Part shown: positions 32,522 through 41,641 of the stretch, one piece after another
Layout: each line of letters opens with the position of its first letter
Position numbering within the stretch: position 1 is the first letter of the stretch
Assembly (NCBI GenBank): GCA_913043815.1
Contig: CAJWNY010000004.1
Location: 1-64,000 of the forward strand
Direction of reading: 5' to 3'
From: an uncultured Gammaproteobacteria bacterium
GTDB taxonomy: Bacteria; Pseudomonadota; Gammaproteobacteria; Pseudomonadales; Azotimanducaceae
Length of the DNA stretch: 64,000 bases
Notes under the pieces: generated by a model
What the model was told of the DNA's origin: nothing
Seen by the model: the letters and a program-made list of their open reading frames with translations, nothing else
Databases searched by the model: none
Program-made: the position numbers and the translations under genes

Positions 32522-32552
32522 GGGTTCTCATATTGCCTGGTTTGTTTGCTAG

Positions 32553-33797
32553 TTATTTTTTATCTAGTTGTTTTGAAAAAACAGAGATTATTTCATCTAA
32601 CAGATGTTCTGCTATTTGACCCTTGCTCTGGCGAGGGTATCTAGTTTCACCATTTGGGTGGATGAAAGTCACTTCGTTATCTTGGCTGTTAAATCCAATG
32701 TCATGGTCTGAAACGTCATTTACAATAATGGCGTCTAAGCCCTTGCGCTGGCGCTTAGACCGAGCATATTCCAAGGAGTTATGTGTTTCGGCCGCGAAGC
32801 CAATGACCAGTCCGGCCGACTTGCTGGCAACTACACTGGCTATAATATCTGGATTTTCAACAAGGCGCAGACTCATATTAGGGTCTTGCGTTTCTGCGCG
32901 TTTGATCTTCTTGTCCTTAATAGCCTCGACGCGATAATCGGCTACCGCAGCAACGCCTATAAATACGTCAACGCCGTCTAAATGCTGGTGTACTGCGTCA
33001 TGCATTTCTAGCGCGGTGGTCACATTTAATCTTTTAATGGACGAATTAGATTCAGGTACTCGTGGCCCGGCGATGACGCTGACCTTGGCCCCTCTAGCGA
33101 GGGCTGCATTGGCTATACTTAGCCCCTGCAATCCAGAGCTGTGGTTGGAGATATAGCGCACCGGATCTATGGCTTCTTGGGTTGGCCCAGTTGTAATCAT
33201 TATGTGCAACCCGCCCCATTGGTTGCTCTTTTCACTTTCTGTCATTGGTGAATATTGTTGGGTAATTATTGTCTCTATGATTTTTTCGGGTTCGGTCATC
33301 CTGCCAGGGCCATCGTCTCCGCAGGCTTGGTCACCATGGTCAGGCCCGATAAGTCGGTAGTTATAACTGGTCAAAGTTTGCAGATTGGTTTGTGTAGCTG
33401 GGTGTTTGTACATCTGCTGGTTCATTGAGGGTGCAATACTGATGGGCGCTTGGGTAGCCAAACATAGGGTTGTAAGTAAATCGTCGGCCTGACCTTGAGC
33501 AAGCCTTGCAATGCAGTTCGCTGTTGCCGGCGCTATAACAATTTGGTCCGCCCATCTAGCTAATTCGATGTGGCCCATGGCGGCTTCTGCATTTTCGTCC
33601 CACAGAGTATTGCGAACTGGGCTGCCAGATACTGCTTGTAGAGACGTTGGCGTAACAAAGCGATGAGCATTTTCTGACATCACAACTTTGACCTCTGCGC
33701 CTTGGGCAACGAGACCTCTTACAAGGGCGGGGGTTTTATACGCAGCAATGCCAGACGAGATACCAAGTAAAATGTGCTGTCCTGCAAGTTTAGACAT
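32553..33797 (-). CDS. coaBC: Phosphopantothenoylcysteine decarboxylase/synthase
   Basis: 'ILLGISSGIAAYKTPALVRGL', 'APSMNQQMYKHPATQTN', 'ITTGPTQEAIDPVRYISNHSSG'. Confidence 0.96.
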   Translation of the reverse strand: MSKLAGQHILLGISSGIAAYKTPALVRGLVAQGAEVKVVMSENAHRFVTPTSLQAVSGSPVRNTLWDENAEAAMGHIELARWADQIVIAPATANCIARLAQGQADDLLTTLCLATQAPISIAPSMNQQMYKHPATQTNLQTLTSYNYRLIGPDHGDQACGDDGPGRMTEPEKIIETIITQQYSPMTESEKSNQWGGLHIMITTGPTQEAIDPVRYISNHSSGLQGLSIANAALARGAKVSVIAGPRVPESNSSIKRLNVTTALEMHDAVHQHLDGVDVFIGVAAVADYRVEAIKDKKIKRAETQDPNMSLRLVENPDIIASVVASKSAGLVIGFAAETHNSLEYARSKRQRKGLDAIIVNDVSDHDIGFNSQDNEVTFIHPNGETRYPRQSKGQIAEHLLDEIISVFSKQLDKK

Positions 33798-33949
33798 AGC
33801 GAAACCTTAAAAAATTAGATAACGAAGATCAGTGTTGCGCCCTAGGTTCAGCTTCAGAACGAAAGTTACAACTGTGGGGCGCGACCCGTGAAGCAACGTC
33901 TGAAAAAACGAAGGTTACCATTGAACCTCGTAAAGACGTAATCAATAGA

Positions 33950-34592
33950 TAGCAAGAAGATAAGCGCTCTCGAGAAGGGCTTTTGTGCCGCGGGCTAGAA
34001 AATTTTTCAGCGGCCGAGCTTTTGGCGCTGTGTTTGGTTTTCGAAAGCCAAGGCGCAGACGTGGTGGGTATGTCCCGCTGGTTTCGGGAGTATTGCCTCT
34101 CTGGTCGGAGCGCCGATTAGTACTTTGACTAAATTTCGCGGCGTAGAAAAGGCTTAATCTGCTCAGATCAAAGCGATGCAGGAACTGATGGCAGGAGATG
34201 AGAGAGCCGATTTTGCCGAGGGTGAACGCTTCAATGACCAGCAGTCGGTGAGTCGATATCCACGCAAGCGCTTTGGTTACTCACCCAGAAAAGTGCTTTT
34301 TTGCTTGTTCCTAAATTCCAAGCACGAACTGCTGTCCTTTGAGGTTATGTTTAACGGTTCTATCGACCGCGCCCACGTGCTCCCCCTTGAAGGATTACGT
34401 CGGGACATTGAACTGAATGCGGCTGTAATTTTGGCGCAATCACCCTTCCTAGGGTCCTGAGCCAAGTCAGGCAGATATATTTTGACCAAAGAGTTATCTT
34501 ACGCACGTAAACAAGTAGATATTCGTGTACCTGATCATTTCGTTGATTCTGCCAGAAACACGGTTTCTTTGGCCGCGAGAGGCCTGATCTAG
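33950..34592 (+). pseudogene. radC: RadC (DNA repair protein family) pseudogene
   Basis: RadC pieces readable in successive frames: 'DKRSREGLLCRGLENFSAAELLAL', 'FGSIASLVGAPISTLTKFRGVEKA*SAQIKAMQELM', 'FCLFLNSKHELLSFEVMFNGSIDRAHVLPLEGLRRDIELNAAVILA', frameshifted 'NHPS*GPEPSQADI', 'VDIRVPDHFVDSARNTVSLAARGLI*'; lies between coaBC and rpmB, the usual radC site. Confidence 0.92.
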
Positions 34593-34659
34593 CCTTTTTT
34601 GTTGCTCTAATAGCCTCACTTTGGTATAAACTCGCCTCAAATTTATAGGGAGCCCGACT

Positions 34660-34896
34660 ATGTCTAAAGTATGTCAGGTCACAGGCAAAAGACCAATGGC
34701 TGGCAACAACGTCAGTCACGCAATGAATAAGACGAGAAGGCGCTTTTTGCCTAATCTGCATTACCACCGTTTTTGGGTGGAGGCAGAAAAGCGCTACGTC
34801 AGATTAAGAGTATCTTCGAAAGGTATGCGTATTATCGACAAGAATGGTATCGATATCGTTCTCAAGGATGTGCGTGCCGCAGGGCACAAGGTATAA
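34660..34896 (+). CDS. rpmB: 50S ribosomal protein L28
   Basis: '[61 protein letters not shown]'. Confidence 0.98.
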   Translation: MSKVCQVTGKRPMAGNNVSHAMNKTRRRFLPNLHYHRFWVEAEKRYVRLRVSSKGMRIIDKNGIDIVLKDVRAAGHKV

Positions 34897-35006
34897 CGAA
34901 CTCTACTCGCCTATCTGCCTAGCAGCTTAAGTGGATTAAAGATTATGGTTGTACGGCGCGGGGTGGTTGTTAACCTGCCGAGCTGACAATAAAACGGATT
35001 AAAACT

Positions 35007-35162
35007 ATGCGTGATAAAATCAAACTCGTTTCAAGTGCTGGTACCGGACACTATTACACGACTGACAAAAACAAGAAGAACACACCAGATAAGATGGAAA
35101 TAAAAAAATTCGATCCCGTTGTGCGCAAGCATGTGCTCTACAAGGAAGCTAAGATCAAGTAA
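35007..35162 (+). CDS. rpmG: 50S ribosomal protein L33 (absent from the ORF track, 51 aa)
   Basis: Hand translation: [51 protein letters not shown]. Confidence 0.98.
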   Translation: MRDKIKLVSSAGTGHYYTTDKNKKNTPDKMEIKKFDPVVRKHVLYKEAKIK

Positions 35163-35165
35163 GGA

Positions 35166-35990
35166 ATGCCTGAACTGCCCGAAGTCGAAACGACTCGGCG
35201 GGGCATAGAGCCCTTCCTGCTGGATCAACTGATTCTAGCGATCGAAGTCCGGCAGCCTCGCCTGAGGTGGCCGGTAGACTTGCCTTCCAACCTTGTCGGC
35301 AGCAGGGTCATCACTATTGCCCGTCGCGGGAAATACATTCTTATCACCACTCAGATCGGCTCCTTGCTCATACACCTCGGTATGTCGGGAAGCCTCAGAG
35401 TTGTGAGCCCCCAAACCCCACCTAAACTTCACGATCATATTGACATCAAATTGACCGGCGATCATTGGCTGCGTTTTAACGATCCGCGTCGTTTCGGCAG
35501 TTTCCATTTCCAGCCGGGTGATGCTCACGATCATTGGCTGCTTAAAGATTTGGGTGTCGAACCTTTGGAAAATGAGTTTTCCGGTGACTATCTGTTCAAG
35601 AAGTCTAGGCGACGTAAGGTTGCAGTAAAGAACTATATTATGGATGGCAAAGTAGTGGTGGGTGTTGGCAATATCTACGCCGCTGAATCGCTCTTCATGG
35701 CTAAGATTAGGCCTGCAACGGCAGCGCAGCGAGTGAGTCGACTGGCTTACGAAAAATTAGCTCAAGCGATTCGTATGATTTTGGCAAGGGCCATCAAAGT
35801 GGGTGGTACTACATTGCGGGACTTTGTCGGTTCCGACGGACAGCCCGGCTATTTTAGCCAAAGCCTCAATGTCTATGGTCGTGAGGGTCAACCTTGTAGA
35901 GAGTGCGCTAGCACTCTTAAAGGCCAGGTATTGGGCCAGAGAAGTACAGTCTACTGCCCTGCATGTCAGATATTCAGTGGTTGGCGCTAG
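35166..35990 (+). CDS. mutM: Formamidopyrimidine-DNA glycosylase
   Basis: 'MPELPEVETTRRGIEPFL', 'VGVGNIYAAESLF', C-terminal zinc finger 'CRECASTLKGQVLGQRSTVYCPACQ'. Confidence 0.97.
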   Translation: MPELPEVETTRRGIEPFLLDQLILAIEVRQPRLRWPVDLPSNLVGSRVITIARRGKYILITTQIGSLLIHLGMSGSLRVVSPQTPPKLHDHIDIKLTGDHWLRFNDPRRFGSFHFQPGDAHDHWLLKDLGVEPLENEFSGDYLFKKSRRRKVAVKNYIMDGKVVVGVGNIYAAESLFMAKIRPATAAQRVSRLAYEKLAQAIRMILARAIKVGGTTLRDFVGSDGQPGYFSQSLNVYGREGQPCRECASTLKGQVLGQRSTVYCPACQIFSGWR

Positions 35991-36194
35991 CGCCGTTTTA
36001 GCAGCTCTGTTCGGACGTCCTGTTTTCACGAATATTTAACAGGAGCCAAATTTTGTCCTCGAGATTTGAAGATTTTTTCGTTTTCCGCTCTAACCATTTG
36101 CTCAGACGCGCAAGCTTTTCGATAACTCTCAAAACAAGTGATAACGATTCGGCTCCGGCACACCGTAGTTATAAACTAAGTATAACCAGTCCGT

Positions 36195-36686
36195 TTAGCC
36201 CTTTGAATTCTTGCGGGCTAACTCTGAAATAACTTCAGCGTGAACGAATTGGGATATGTCGCCGCCTAGCGCTGAAATTTCTCTGACTAAAGTGGATGAG
36301 ATAAACGAGCAATCTTTCGATGTGGGTAAAAACACGTACTCAAGCTGAGGGTCCAAAGACCTATTCATCTCCGCCATCTGAAATTCGTAGTCAAAATCAG
36401 TAACCGTGCGCAGCCCGCGAAGCACAAATCGAGTGTCCTTAGACCGCACGTAATCGACTAAGAGAGTGTTAAAACCCTCAACGGAGACTCTGTCGCCATA
36501 CTCTGCAAGAACCTTTTCGCAAAGGGCGATTCTGTCTGCTAGGTCTACCTTTGGATCTTTGTTAATCGAGGTGCCAATGGCCAAGACCACATGGTCAAAT
36601 AGGTGTAATGCTCTTTCGACCAGATCTGTATGCCCATTGGTGATTGGGTTAAATGATCCAGGATAAACGACAGTTCTTTTCGACAT
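36195..36686 (-). CDS. coaD: Phosphopantetheine adenylyltransferase
   Basis: 'VVYPGSFNPITNGHTDLVERAL', 'VLRGLRTVTDFDYEFQMAEMNRSL', 'FISSTLVREISALGGDIS'. Confidence 0.97.
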   Translation of the reverse strand: MSKRTVVYPGSFNPITNGHTDLVERALHLFDHVVLAIGTSINKDPKVDLADRIALCEKVLAEYGDRVSVEGFNTLLVDYVRSKDTRFVLRGLRTVTDFDYEFQMAEMNRSLDPQLEYVFLPTSKDCSFISSTLVREISALGGDISQFVHAEVISELARKNSKG

Positions 36687-36802
36687 AGTCTTATTCTCTG
36701 CGCCTTATGACGTCTGATTTCTTTGATGAGGACGAGATACTAGCGCTGGGTTTTTGCTACTGCAACTTGATTGAGCACGACAAAATGTGCTCGGTGCTTT
36801 TG

Positions 36803-37375
36803 TCATTTGCTCACTACTAAGGCACTGAAGGTGGTGCCGCCGGAAGTGCTTCTCTCAATAGCAAAGCCATAAGTGTTGCTTAATTCTTCGATCAGTTCGG
36901 CCTGATTAGATTCGATGTAAATGTATTTACCTACTAGTTTTTTTTGGGCGATAATTTCTAAACAGTGACTCAACAGTTCTGGTTGCGCGTATGGTGGGTC
37001 GAGAAAGATAATGTCAAAAGGTGCACTCAAAGCGCCTAGATAGTCGAGCGTATTGGCCTCTATGACTTGGCAAAGGGGTTCGTCAAGGTCAAAGACATTT
37101 TTTTCCAACGTTCGAAAAATTGTTGGCTCTCTCTCTATGAGCACTACTTCGCCGGCGCCTTGCGAAAGAGCCTCTATGCCCAGAGCCCCTGATCCAGCGA
37201 ATAAATCAAGACACCTGGCGCCATCAATTTCCGGTCGAAGCCAATTAAACAACGTCTCTCGGGTTCTGCCCAAAGTGGGTCTTAAATCTTTAATCTCCGG
37301 AAATGTGATTTTTCGCCCTCGCCACCTACCACCAATAAGGCGCACCGATTGAGATTTAGTTGTGCGCTGTTTCAT
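36803..37375 (-). CDS. rsmD: 16S rRNA (guanine966-N2)-methyltransferase RsmD
   Basis: 'RLIGGRWRGRKITFPEIKDLRPTLGRTRETLFNWL', 'CLDLFAGSGALGIEALS', 'IIFLDPPY'. Confidence 0.95.
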   Translation of the reverse strand: MKQRTTKSQSVRLIGGRWRGRKITFPEIKDLRPTLGRTRETLFNWLRPEIDGARCLDLFAGSGALGIEALSQGAGEVVLIEREPTIFRTLEKNVFDLDEPLCQVIEANTLDYLGALSAPFDIIFLDPPYAQPELLSHCLEIIAQKKLVGKYIYIESNQAELIEELSNTYGFAIERSTSGGTTFSALVVSK

Positions 37376-37576
37376 AGGAAATTTAATGAAAAGGATTTAG
37401 ATTTGATTTCAAAGATCATAGAGTATTAAGTGGCAGTGCGCTCTATGGGATCTAACTTCTTTACGTGGAATGGGATGTGGATTAAGAGTGCGCATTTTGC
37501 GTTATAATGTGTCAAAGATTTGGGCCACTGGGTTCAAAAACCTTTAGAAAAGAATCTCACCATAGATGTTACCGAC

Positions 37577-38545
37577 ATGTCAGATACCAAAGTCCCCGGC
37601 CTTTTTTCTAAGCTAAAATCTGGTTTGGCAAAAACACGCGCCCAACTCGCAGCTGGAGTGGGCATTCTCCTGCTCGGTGAGAAAGAAATCAATGACTCGG
37701 TCTTAGAGGATTTAGAAACTGCGTTGATCACTACCGATGTTGGCTTGGATACAACTCAAGCCATTATCGAAAACCTGAGGCAGCGTGCCCAACGCAGCGA
37801 ATTGGCAAACACGCATGCATTGCATGAAGCTTTGCACGGCCAATTAGTGGAGCGCCTGTTACCTATTACTAAAACTTTTGAACTGCCAGAGAAAAGTACA
37901 GGTATGCCTCGAATCATTTTCTTTGTCGGTGTAAACGGTGTAGGTAAAACTACTACCATCGGTAAGCTGGCAAAGCGCTTTAAGGATGATGGCAAAAGTG
38001 TGTTACTTGCCGCAGGTGACACTTTTCGCGCAGCAGCGGTAGAGCAGCTACAGGAGTGGGGAGTGCGTAATGACATTCCCGTGATTAGCCAGCCTCAAGG
38101 CTCAGACAGCGCATCAGTAGTGTTTGACGCTGTGCAGTCTGCCCAAGCTCGAGATGTAGACTTGTTGCTTGTAGACACAGCCGGCCGTTTGCAGGCTAAA
38201 ACTCAATTAATGGATGAGCTGGAAAAAGTTCAGCGCGTAGTTAAACGGCTAGATCCAGATGCCCCCCATGAAGTGATATTGGTGCTTGATGGCGGCGTTG
38301 GTCAAAATGCTCTTAGCCAAGTTAAGTTATTTGATGAGGCGGTAAAACTTACCGGTTTAGTAGTGACCAAACTTGATGGTACCGCTAAAGCGGGGGTCAT
38401 TTTTGCTGTTGCGAGTGGCTCCGGTGGCGTCCCCAGGGTCCCTCTATATTTTATTGGTGTGGGAGAAGGCGTAGATGATTTACGCCCTTTTAATGCAGAT
38501 GATTTTGTTCAGGCATTGCTGGCCAGTGATCAAGGGGTTGGTTAG
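37577..38545 (+). CDS. ftsY: Signal recognition particle receptor FtsY
   Basis: 'FFVGVNGVGKTTTIGKLAKRF', 'AAGDTFRAAAVEQL', 'LLLVDTAGRLQAKTQLMDEL', 'LTGLVVTKLDGTAKAGV'. Confidence 0.96.
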   Translation: MSDTKVPGLFSKLKSGLAKTRAQLAAGVGILLLGEKEINDSVLEDLETALITTDVGLDTTQAIIENLRQRAQRSELANTHALHEALHGQLVERLLPITKTFELPEKSTGMPRIIFFVGVNGVGKTTTIGKLAKRFKDDGKSVLLAAGDTFRAAAVEQLQEWGVRNDIPVISQPQGSDSASVVFDAVQSAQARDVDLLLVDTAGRLQAKTQLMDELEKVQRVVKRLDPDAPHEVILVLDGGVGQNALSQVKLFDEAVKLTGLVVTKLDGTAKAGVIFAVASGSGGVPRVPLYFIGVGEGVDDLRPFNADDFVQALLASDQGVG

Positions 38546-38550
38546 ATATA

Positions 38551-39246
38551 ATGGCCAGAATAGTGTTAGAAACCGTAACCAAACAATTTTGCAGCGGTTA
38601 CAAGGCGTTGACAGACGTTTCGGTGGAATTTGACTCTGGGTCCATGACTTTTCTAACCGGGCATTCTGGTGCTGGCAAGAGTACATTTTTGCGTTTGCTG
38701 ATTGGCGCTGATACACCTACTCGAGGTCGAGTACTGGTGGGTGGCGTGAATATCAGCGAATTAAGTGCAAAGCGCATGCCTTGGTATCGACGCAATGTAG
38801 GAGTGGTATTTCAAGATCATCACTTGCTCGCTGATCGGTCTGTATTTGAAAATGTGGCATTGCCGCTCCGTATCGGGCACTTTCCTACAAAAGAGATCGC
38901 TCCCCGAGTAAGAGGGGCGTTAAGTGCCTTAGATTTACTGGATAAAGAAAAACTTCTGCCGGGCTTTTTGTCTACCGGGGAGCAACAGCGCGTGGGCATC
39001 GCCCGTGCTGTTGTGAATAGACCTAAAATTTTACTCGCAGATGAACCAACGGGTAACTTAGATCCAGATTTATCGCAGACGATAATGGATCTTTTCAGCC
39101 AATTCAGGGAGATTGGCACCACGGTTATTATCGCCACGCATGACATAGAGTTAGTGAAAAATATGGGTCAACCCACACTCAAACTGGTTGCAGGGTGTCT
39201 TGAAGACCCGATTGCCGCGCAAACAAAAGTAACTGAGTTTAATTGA
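38551..39246 (+). CDS. ftsE: Cell division ATP-binding protein FtsE
   Basis: Walker A 'LTGHSGAGKSTFLRLLIG', 'LSTGEQQRVGIARAVVNRPKILLADEPTGNLDP'. Confidence 0.96.
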   Translation: MARIVLETVTKQFCSGYKALTDVSVEFDSGSMTFLTGHSGAGKSTFLRLLIGADTPTRGRVLVGGVNISELSAKRMPWYRRNVGVVFQDHHLLADRSVFENVALPLRIGHFPTKEIAPRVRGALSALDLLDKEKLLPGFLSTGEQQRVGIARAVVNRPKILLADEPTGNLDPDLSQTIMDLFSQFREIGTTVIIATHDIELVKNMGQPTLKLVAGCLEDPIAAQTKVTEFN

Positions 39247-39264
39247 TGAAAAATCAGGTGCATT

Positions 39265-40242
39265 TTGTTTAGCAAGAAAACAGACCGCCTTGACCCTTGG
39301 GCTAAGCCATCAGGTGGTTTTAACAATTGGCTAAAGGATCATGGGCGCACGTTTAATGATACGACGCTATATGTAAGCCAGCGCTTGGCTAGCAGCTTAT
39401 TTGTTTGGTTTTTAGTCGGTATCGCTCTAGCGCTTCCCGGCATACTTTGGCTAGCTCAAGTGAACCTCCATGTGGTTGGCGAGGGCTGGCAGGGTCGGGC
39501 AGGGTTGACCTTGTACTTCGAAGCCGGTGTTAAACCCTCCAAGATAGAGGCAGTTTTAAAAGACTTGAAAAAAATCCAGGTGGCCGACAAAACGGCGCTA
39601 ACAACATCTGATCAGGCGCTAAAAGATTTTGTCGCTCAAACATCGGGCTCCCTTGAGTTGCGTAACATTTTAGCTAGCCTCGATGAAAACCCGCTACCTG
39701 CGTCCATCCAAATTACTAGCCGCGAGGGCGCAGACTTTATCGAGCTTGAAAGCCTGCAAAGGCAGTTACGAGCTAAACCTCAGGTCAACGACGTAATCAT
39801 TGAAAAGACTTGGTTGGAGCGTTTGCGTGATATTACAAGTTTGTTAAACCGGCTAGGTTGGATATTGGGCTTGCTATTTGGTCTGGGGGCGATCTTTGTC
39901 ACTTCCGCATCTGTACGTTTAGCCATAGAGTCGCGCTTGGAAGAGTTGCTCGTTTTGGCCCTTGTAGGTGCAACCAAGGGGCAAATGCGTCGACCATTCA
40001 TTTATTTCGGAGCCTGTTATGGCTTAGGCGGTGGTGTGATGGCAGTGATGTTTTTAGCACTCATTCTTAATGCAATTGAAGGGCCGCTGCAGGCGCTGCT
40101 TAGCAGTTATCAAGTACCACTGGTCGTCCAAGGCTTCGACAGCCAGTTTTTAATGAGCATACTGGGAATAGGTATTGTTCTGGGTGTAATAGGTGCTTGG
40201 GTGGCGGTACGGCAACGTTTATACAGCGCGCAATTCCTGTAG
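39265..40242 (+). CDS. ftsX: Cell division protein FtsX
   Basis: TM/periplasmic loop/3 TM arrangement, 'VNDVIIEKTWLERLRDI', 'LEELLVLALVGATKGQMRRPFIYFGACYGLGGG'; TTG start. Confidence 0.93.
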   Translation: MFSKKTDRLDPWAKPSGGFNNWLKDHGRTFNDTTLYVSQRLASSLFVWFLVGIALALPGILWLAQVNLHVVGEGWQGRAGLTLYFEAGVKPSKIEAVLKDLKKIQVADKTALTTSDQALKDFVAQTSGSLELRNILASLDENPLPASIQITSREGADFIELESLQRQLRAKPQVNDVIIEKTWLERLRDITSLLNRLGWILGLLFGLGAIFVTSASVRLAIESRLEELLVLALVGATKGQMRRPFIYFGACYGLGGGVMAVMFLALILNAIEGPLQALLSSYQVPLVVQGFDSQFLMSILGIGIVLGVIGAWVAVRQRLYSAQFL

Positions 40243-40319
40243 TGGTAGTTTCTTTGCAACGCTGCGCGGCCTTCCCGGTTTTGAGCAACTTTTGTCAAGA
40301 TTTGTGGAACTTATTTTTG

Positions 40320-40346
40320 TTAGCACTCATTAAGTTAGAGTGCTAA
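40320..40346 (+). promoter_or_regulatory. CIRCE element (HrcA operator) upstream of rpoH
   Basis: TTAGCACTC-ATTAAGTTA-GAGTGCTAA: 9-bp half-sites match the canonical CIRCE consensus exactly with N9 spacer; ends 33 nt before the rpoH ATG. Confidence 0.93.
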
Positions 40347-40379
40347 TATTATGTTTATCGTGTTACCGGAAGTATCACC

Positions 40380-41231
40380 ATGACAACAAATATTATGGCA
40401 ATGCCAAGCATCGCTCCAGGCCGCGACCTCGATGCCTATTTACGTACAATCAGCCAATTTCCCATTCTCAAACCGGAGGAGGAAAAGTTACTTGCTGAGC
40501 GGTTTTATGCTGATCAAGATCTGGATGCCGCCCGCGAATTAGTGATGTGCCATCTGCGCTTTGTGGTTCACCTTGCTCGTTCTTATAAAGGCTATGGGCT
40601 TTCTCAAGCGGATTTAATCCAAGAGGGTAATGTAGGGTTGATGAAAGCCGTGAAAAGGTTCGACCCTAACGTAGGCGTACGTTTAATTTCCTTTGCAGTG
40701 CATTGGATTAAGGCCGAAATTCACGAATACATTCTGCGCAATTGGCGCATAGTCAAAGTTGCTACAACCAAATCACAACGGAAGTTGTTTTTCAATCTTC
40801 GTGGTGCCAAGCGCAGCAGTGCCTGGTTAAGTTTGTCAGAGACCCAAGCTATCGCTGAAGATTTAGGTGTTTCTGCGGCGGAAGTTACGCGCATGGAAGG
40901 CCGGCTGAGCGCAAGTGATATGGCATTCGATGGGTTTGGTATAGATGAAGAATCTGCAACCGCGCCAATGCATTTTTTGGCCTCGGCGGCGCCAGATCCA
41001 GCTGATCTTGTGGCAGATGAGCACATGCAACAAGACGCTAGCCTTCGCCTCAGCTCTGGACTTGCAGGTCTAGATGAGCGTAGCCGAGATATATTACAGC
41101 AGCGCTGGTTGAGCGATGACAAGTCTACGCTGCACCAACTCGCCGCTGAATACGGCGTCTCTGCTGAACGCATTCGACAGCTGGAAAAAAACGCAATGAA
41201 GAAACTCAAGCTGGCCATTACTGCAGACTAA
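40380..41231 (+). CDS. rpoH: RNA polymerase heat-shock sigma factor RpoH (sigma-32)
   Basis: 'DLDAYLRTISQFPILKPEEEKLLAERF', 'HLRFVVHLARSYKGYGLSQADLIQEGNVGLMKAVKRFDPNVGVRLISFAVHWIKAEIHEYIL', 'TKSQRKLFFNLR'. Confidence 0.97.
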   Translation: MTTNIMAMPSIAPGRDLDAYLRTISQFPILKPEEEKLLAERFYADQDLDAARELVMCHLRFVVHLARSYKGYGLSQADLIQEGNVGLMKAVKRFDPNVGVRLISFAVHWIKAEIHEYILRNWRIVKVATTKSQRKLFFNLRGAKRSSAWLSLSETQAIAEDLGVSAAEVTRMEGRLSASDMAFDGFGIDEESATAPMHFLASAAPDPADLVADEHMQQDASLRLSSGLAGLDERSRDILQQRWLSDDKSTLHQLAAEYGVSAERIRQLEKNAMKKLKLAITAD

Positions 41232-41234
41232 TAA

Positions 41235-41609
41235 ATGGCCAAATTGTTCATTTTTATAGGAGGCTCTCTAGGCCTTCTCGGGGTTGTGCTTGGTGCCTTT
41301 GGCGCTCATGCTTTGAAGGAGCGCCTCTCTGAATCTGGTCTTTCTAGTTGGGAGACCGCTGTCTCCTACCAGATGTATCATGCGCTAGTTTTACTCTTCG
41401 TCGGCTTATGGTTGCTGCTCGACGGCCCCACCTCGCTGCGTTACGCAGGAGTACTTTTTATGGTCGGCATCGTACTTTTCAGCGGTAGCATTTTTGCATT
41501 GGTTTTAGGCGCGGGTTCCTGGTTGGGCCCTTTGACACCGCTAGGTGGTGTAACTTTGATAGCTGCATGGACCACTCTCATATATTCTGCTCTCGCCATT
41601 AATAAATAA
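41235..41609 (+). CDS. DUF423 small membrane protein
   Basis: 'GGSLGLLGVVLGAFGAHALKERLSESGLSSWETAVSYQMYHALVLLFVGL'. Confidence 0.9.
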   Translation: MAKLFIFIGGSLGLLGVVLGAFGAHALKERLSESGLSSWETAVSYQMYHALVLLFVGLWLLLDGPTSLRYAGVLFMVGIVLFSGSIFALVLGAGSWLGPLTPLGGVTLIAAWTTLIYSALAINK

Positions 41610-41641
41610 GTCGGTACCTCAGTTTTTGGGAGAAATTTTTA

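Noticed and set aside
34360-34767. 135-aa minus-strand ORF over the radC/rpmB region
   Set aside because: Antisense to the radC remnant and to rpmB; frame is open by chance.
38970-39000. FtsE ABC signature reads LSTGEQQR instead of LSGGEQQR
   Set aside because: I believe this variant occurs in other gammaproteobacterial FtsE proteins; not treated as unusual.
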